From: Leptolinea sp964404415
GTDB taxonomy: Bacteria > Chloroflexota > Anaerolineae > Anaerolineales > Anaerolineaceae
DNA length: 11,142 bases
Assembly: GCA_964404415.1 (NCBI GenBank)
Contig: CAYOKC010000129.1
Location: 1-11,142 of the forward strand
Direction of reading: 5' to 3'
The position numbers were made by a program, and so were the translations under genes. How positions within the stretch are numbered: the stretch's first letter is position 1; each line of letters begins with the position of its first letter. The notes under the pieces are model-generated. The model was not told the DNA's origin, did not search any database, and saw nothing but the letters and a program-made list of their open reading frames with translations. Positions 7,189 through 11,142 of the stretch are shown here, in pieces.

Positions 7189-7278
7189 GGGGACACTGGG
7201 TTGAAGGTCAACCTGTTCGGGATGCGTAACCGGAATTTCCGGGTGATGGTGGAGAAGTACGAGAGGGTGAGATTTTAA
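7189..7278 (+). pseudogene. Fifth, most diverged transporter-tail remnant
   Basis: Reads GDGDTGLKVNLFGMR, then NRNFRVMVEKYERVRF and TAA 7276-7278. The spacing of TGL.V.LF.MR.R..RV..E.YERV equals that of the 6324-6425 copy. It has no hairpin and no start. It lies upstream of and antiparallel to the 189-residue gene. Confidence 0.5.
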
Positions 7279-7337
7279 GTAGCAAGGTTACTTATTTGGA
7301 GTTTTTCCAGCAAAGTTAATTGGCAAATATGACCAGT

Positions 7338-7361
7338 GATGCGCTCGATTTTGAGCGCATC
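7338..7361. terminator. 9-bp hairpin between convergent genes
   Basis: GATGCGCTC (7338-7346) and GAGCGCATC (7353-7361) form a perfect stem with loop GATTTT. It lies between the transporter remnant ending at 7278 on plus and the HEPN gene ending at 7423 on minus. A T-run is lacking on both sides, so a factor-independent terminator is only plausible. Confidence 0.45.
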
Positions 7362-7422
7362 CTATGAACTATTTCCGGAGAGTGTTCGGAATTGGTGATT
7401 TACAAGTAAACTGTGATTTGAA

Positions 7423-8613
7423 TCATGTCGCTTGAGATATTGGTTCAAAGAGTTCCCATTTTTCAGATATTGTATTTATCTTTCCTGTCTGATTTCCATC
7501 TGTTAACATGAGTTGAGTCTGCCTAAAATTCCCCTGTAGAACAGTAATTGCTAATTTTATTCTCCAACTTGGTTTTTGTTTTAATATAGATGTAACTATT
7601 ATTTCTATATCATCAATTTCTTTTCTATCACGTAAAGCAATGCAATAGTTTATTTTTATTGTATGTAATGTTTCTTTTTTTATTGGAAAATTACCAGTAT
7701 AAGAATTTAGAAGTTCGACTAAATTATGTCTTTTTGAACGCAAAGCAGAATATATAAACATCGCATATTCTGTATCTGAAGCAATGCAATCATTTGGAAA
7801 CCATACTCTCCAACAATGCTGATGTAAAGCAAACCCCAAAAAATGAATATTATCTAGGGCATCATTTAGATATTTCTGAGGAACTGATATTCTTTTATTA
7901 ATCTTGTAATTTGCTTTCATCTGAAAGTTTGACGGAATATTTTCAATATAATGCTGGTCAATAATTCCGTTATTATGAGTTAGTAAATTTCGCCTTAGAA
8001 TTGCTTCTTGAACAATGGCTATTTTGTTATATAAATTAGGAAATTCAATACCAGTTAATTCTAAGTACTTTAGGTGATTGGGAAAATTTTTGTGGTTTTT
8101 TTTATCTCCACTTTCAGGATTTATTGTTTGCCAAATCTTGATAAGATTCCTAACTAATTCTTCTATATAACTTATGAGAATTATCAATGCACTTCTTCGT
8201 AAAAGAATCCCATTTGCAGGAGGTTGTTCCAGTGCATGTTGAAATACCTCATTAAACCTAAATGCTTTCTTAGGATTAATTGAAACCCAAGTTTGAATTT
8301 TGTGATGGATATTTTCAGTTTGAATACTTGTAAGAAATTCCCGAATATCATTATTATCTTCAAAATCAGGTTCAATTTCAGATTCATTTATTAAATCAAT
8401 AAGTGAGACAAGCTCATTCTGAATATCTATTGGGTTATCCTTAATCAAATCACCAATTTCATATGAAATTTTCTTTGCTAGGTCATAATCCCATTGATCA
8501 GCAAACGTGGAAATTTGATTGCAATAAGCCCATAATGAATTCATATTAGCATTAAAACTAACCCAAATATTCCTAAACTGTTTTACTAATTCACCTGTTT
8601 CTTTTTGTTTCAT
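7423..8613 (-). CDS. HEPN-domain protein, putative ribonuclease
   Basis: The 396-residue protein has a HEPN domain at about 130-275. A first helix (LLRRSALIILISYIEELV, 137-154) is followed by a second helix carrying R207-R208-N209-L-L-T-H213-N-N-G. RNLLTH fits the R-polar-x3-H motif that forms the metal-independent RNase site of active HEPN dimers. Residues 1-125 are an acidic helical region; 280-396 look like helical TPR-type repeats. No signal or membrane segment is seen, so it should be cytoplasmic. AAGGGGA (8617-8623) is 3 bases before the ATG. The gene lies 169 bases downstream of the large AT-rich gene on the same strand and shares its very low GC. HEPN proteins in such islands are usually toxins or abortive-infection effectors; that role here is inference. 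Confidence 0.75.
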   Translation of the reverse strand: MKQKETGELVKQFRNIWVSFNANMNSLWAYCNQISTFADQWDYDLAKKISYEIGDLIKDNPIDIQNELVSLIDLINESEIEPDFEDNNDIREFLTSIQTENIHHKIQTWVSINPKKAFRFNEVFQHALEQPPANGILLRRSALIILISYIEELVRNLIKIWQTINPESGDKKNHKNFPNHLKYLELTGIEFPNLYNKIAIVQEAILRRNLLTHNNGIIDQHYIENIPSNFQMKANYKINKRISVPQKYLNDALDNIHFLGFALHQHCWRVWFPNDCIASDTEYAMFIYSALRSKRHNLVELLNSYTGNFPIKKETLHTIKINYCIALRDRKEIDDIEIIVTSILKQKPSWRIKLAITVLQGNFRQTQLMLTDGNQTGKINTISEKWELFEPISQAT

Positions 8614-8782
8614 ATTTCCCCTTATATCTTTTCTTTCAACGCTTTTACAATCTTGAGAAAGTATGGATTATTCTTACTTAAAAAGCAATAAAAGTTTATC
8701 TCTGACAAAAAAAGATATGTTCCACCTTACGAATTAGGTTCTCTCGAAATTGAGATTGAATCATAATATTTAATCTGTTACC

Positions 8783-11110
8783 CTATGGTCTCCAATACTC
8801 TAAGGAGAAATTTTTCAATTCCAAATAATTCGTTACTTCATAAATTTTTTCAATTGCTATCTGCCCGTCGGCGATTCTCCAATAATTTCTCCCAATAAGC
8901 TCCGCTAACGAATGTCTGTATTTATCATTAATAATCATTTTTAGACATGGACCACAATATGATAATGCGAGGTTATACTCTTCGAAACTTGAACCATTGA
9001 ATAAAACAAAAAATACTTCAAATACTGGTTTAATTGAATGAAGGTCTTTGCGTGTTGTTGTTGCAAGAAAACGTAATCCTTTTGTAATATTTTGGGGTTC
9101 TCTATTAGATTTTATTGAATCAATTTTTTGCCCCCTCATAATTAAAATATCTTTGATGGGAAGATAATTTTGGGCAATATTCATGAACTCTTCTGATTTA
9201 TTTGGAATATGAAGAATTATTTCCCAAATTTCAAAACATAATGTAGATAGAAAATCCTTGTTAATTACCTTCAATATTGCATTTGTTGCCTCATTTCTGC
9301 ATAGTATAAAGTCTTGTTGTGAAAAATCAGCAATGAAAAATTGAATTAATTGTTCTTGCAACCTAATATGTTCTAACTGATTTGCATAGGTGGCTACTGT
9401 TCTCATACAAGACATTGGGCCACTACTAAAATTATTTATGATTAGTTGATGGAATAATAGTCTTTCATCAACGGACGAAAACTGTAACCATTTTCCAACG
9501 AAACTTAAAGCCAAGATGTTGCTAGGACCAAATTGATCAAAATTTGAAATTACTTTTGTGAAGAATTGGTATCCCATTTCATCTGAAATAAAGCTTTGGA
9601 ACTTATCTAATTCTTCAATGACAATCCTGCTATTCTCGCTATTTTCAGAAAAAGGAAGATTTTCAAAATAACAGGAAACTAAATCCTCTGTTTTTATTAA
9701 CTTTTTATTATGTAACAAACTTAAAATTTCTACTTTTTCTCGAAGAGCTTTTTCTGGAAAATTTTGTGTTAATGTAATCCAATGTTTTGAATAAGAAATA
9801 ATTTCGTTAATAAAAGAAGAATTTTCGACCAAAATACATAAATATTCATATGTGTTATTAAATACATTTGAATCATTTTGTTGCATAGTCAAATCTATTT
9901 TACTAATAATTGGCTTTGAAACTGATACAGTAATATATTTCTCTTTATTAAGTATTAATTTAAGAAATGACTTACTTGTTTCTAAATCTTCATAGCAATT
10001 ATTAAACCCTTCTGACAATCCTGTTAACAATAATGAATTATTATCATTTTGAAACTCGCTAATAAATAAGTCCATAAATTCGAGGTATTGATCTCTCACA
10101 GATTGGTCAAGTATGATTTTCGCCGAAAAAGATTTAAGTATTTCTACAACTTCATCAGTAAAAGGCACATCAATATTTCGCCTTAAAATCATTACTAATT
10201 GTGAAAATAGGTTAATTGTTTTTTGAATATGTTCAGAATAATTATGAACAGTTTCTTTATTGCTCTCTAAATTTGCCAGTCTTGTTATAACTTCATTGAT
10301 GATTTGATTGATCTTTTCTCTTTGAATATAACTTGATAAATAATTGAACTCCTGAATACAAAATTGAGTATCAACAATTTCATTTTTTCCATTAATAATT
10401 GCTTCCATCTCGGCAATGTATACTAAACCTATTTTCGAGTCATTAATATGTTCCCGTAAACAAACAAATGACTGACCGTATAATTTTCCCTGCTCATCAG
10501 AATCTATATTAATTATTGTAGCATTTTGGAAATCACCGATTACTCTTGATCCCATGTAAGGAATTATGCATGGCGAAATTAACTGATTTAATAAATCTAA
10601 GCTTTCTTCATAATGATTTATTCGAGAAACTAACCATTCAGCGAAAATATGATCGGTTTCCCCCGATTTTGAGACCTTTGATTTCAACATTACTTGAAAA
10701 CCACTAAGTAGATTGTTTTGCGATATGACATCAAAATTATCAAACATGGTTTCGAAATCAGAGGTACTGGTACTTTCATCTAACTCCATTAATATGGAAT
10801 AAAGGATTTTCTTTTTCTGGTCTTGGATACTCGGTGAATTACCCCATCGAAGAATATTAAAATACTCCTCAACTGTCATAAATTTAGGTGTGAGAGGCGC
10901 TGGGAAATTTCTCATAATTGTAAGAGCACTTCGTGACTTACTTTCATCATGGAATTCAGGTAGCAGGTTGCTAATTACTCGAATTCCATTTTCTTGGTTT
11001 ATTCCCTTGAGTGATTTATCTACAATTCGATCAATAGTATGTTCAAAAAGGATTCTTTTTTCATTATCTTCCTCAAAAAGAAGTTCCTGCGCGTGCCGGT
11101 GAAATCGCAC
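8783..11110 (-). CDS. Large alpha-helical protein, probably 5'-truncated
   Basis: About 775 residues read from GTG 11110-11108 to TAG 8785-8783. No P-loop, nuclease motif, signal peptide or membrane segment is visible; the protein is almost wholly helical, rich in Asn, Ile, Lys and Glu. Residues 43-100 (ISNLLPEF, then RNFPAPLTPKFMTVEEYF and a SIQDQKKK stretch) recall the segment after the ATPase domain of KAP-family P-loop NTPases (LFP, then a PEYFxRYF-like block). If so, the catalytic N-terminus is missing. An in-frame TAA sits at 11116-11114, no ribosome binding site precedes the GTG, and the first 7-8 codons fall in the GC-rich insertion-sequence-like end. The next in-frame ATGs are residues 66 and 78. 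It pairs with the HEPN gene downstream. The KAP link is weak (about 0.3). Confidence 0.6.
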   Translation of the reverse strand: MRFHRHAQELLFEEDNEKRILFEHTIDRIVDKSLKGINQENGIRVISNLLPEFHDESKSRSALTIMRNFPAPLTPKFMTVEEYFNILRWGNSPSIQDQKKKILYSILMELDESTSTSDFETMFDNFDVISQNNLLSGFQVMLKSKVSKSGETDHIFAEWLVSRINHYEESLDLLNQLISPCIIPYMGSRVIGDFQNATIINIDSDEQGKLYGQSFVCLREHINDSKIGLVYIAEMEAIINGKNEIVDTQFCIQEFNYLSSYIQREKINQIINEVITRLANLESNKETVHNYSEHIQKTINLFSQLVMILRRNIDVPFTDEVVEILKSFSAKIILDQSVRDQYLEFMDLFISEFQNDNNSLLLTGLSEGFNNCYEDLETSKSFLKLILNKEKYITVSVSKPIISKIDLTMQQNDSNVFNNTYEYLCILVENSSFINEIISYSKHWITLTQNFPEKALREKVEILSLLHNKKLIKTEDLVSCYFENLPFSENSENSRIVIEELDKFQSFISDEMGYQFFTKVISNFDQFGPSNILALSFVGKWLQFSSVDERLLFHQLIINNFSSGPMSCMRTVATYANQLEHIRLQEQLIQFFIADFSQQDFILCRNEATNAILKVINKDFLSTLCFEIWEIILHIPNKSEEFMNIAQNYLPIKDILIMRGQKIDSIKSNREPQNITKGLRFLATTTRKDLHSIKPVFEVFFVLFNGSSFEEYNLALSYCGPCLKMIINDKYRHSLAELIGRNYWRIADGQIAIEKIYEVTNYLELKNFSLEYWRP

Positions 11111-11142
11111 ATATTAACCGGAGTATGTCGCACAGTGAGGAG
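11088..11142 (+). mobile_element. Possible left end of an IS21-family element
   Basis: Starting at TG (11088) the sequence becomes GC-rich and carries two direct blocks: CCGGTGAAATCGCACA (11096-11111) and CCGGAGTATGTCGCACA (11118-11134), 22-23 bases apart. GAGGAG (11137-11142) follows, which would suit a start codon just past the window. IS21-family ends typically begin with TG and carry repeated copies of a terminal block before istA. No transposase is visible, so this rests on layout alone. The alternative is a paired operator in front of a rightward gene. Confidence 0.4.

Noticed and set aside
7480..7500. Walker-A-like GNQTGK near the HEPN protein C-terminus
   Set aside because: Spacing is one residue short of GxxxxGK and lacks the following S/T; no Walker B.
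8614..8782. Small gene between the large helical protein and the HEPN gene
   Set aside because: Only a 22-codon frame is present, with no convincing ribosome binding site; the stretch is AT-rich leader sequence.

Overview
The window looks like a metagenome-assembled scaffold piece from a free-living bacterium, most likely a Chloroflexota (Anaerolineae-like) lineage. This is inferred from the style of the lipoproteins, the gene content and the moderate-GC coding; no marker gene proves it. Positions 5984-6083 are exactly 100 N, the usual scaffold spacer, so the true distance there is unknown.

Positions 1-5244 (moderate GC, all minus strand). In transcription order: a secreted lipoprotein nucleoside hydrolase (3757-5244), a two-domain secreted lipoprotein (2852-3574), a MoxR/NorQ-type AAA+ ATPase (1738-2652, GTG start behind a perfect Shine-Dalgarno) and a NorD-like VWA protein (from 1741, running off the left edge). 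The ATPase and VWA genes overlap by 4 bases (ATGA) and form the classic chaperone pair: the AAA+ ring remodels a client and the VWA domain with its MIDAS motif acts as adaptor. An 8-bp dyad in the ATPase leader looks like an operator.

Positions 5245-7422 are a mosaic of debris. They hold a frameshifted tail of an MFS-type transporter and a tandem array of about 185-193 bp units, each carrying the same transporter C-terminus plus a 15-bp-arm hairpin built from CCCTAAGGG/CCCTTAGGG. Two more diverged copies of the same C-terminus follow (6324-6425 and 7189-7278), with an unrecognised 189-residue minus-strand gene (6576-7145) between them. The assembly gap falls inside the array, so the copy number is not known. 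A 9-bp hairpin (7338-7361) closes the region.

Positions 7423 to about 11087 are strikingly AT-rich and read as a horizontally acquired block. It encodes a HEPN-domain protein with an intact ribonuclease motif (RNLLTH) and, upstream in the same direction, a large alpha-helical protein of about 770 residues with no N-terminal catalytic domain. The large protein ends abruptly at a GC-rich junction near 11088. There, two directly repeated blocks followed by GAGGAG resemble the left end of an IS21-family insertion sequence. The simplest reading is a two-gene, defence-like HEPN module whose larger partner, possibly a KAP-type NTPase, was truncated at its 5' end by a transposon. This pair is the best candidate here for an undescribed system.
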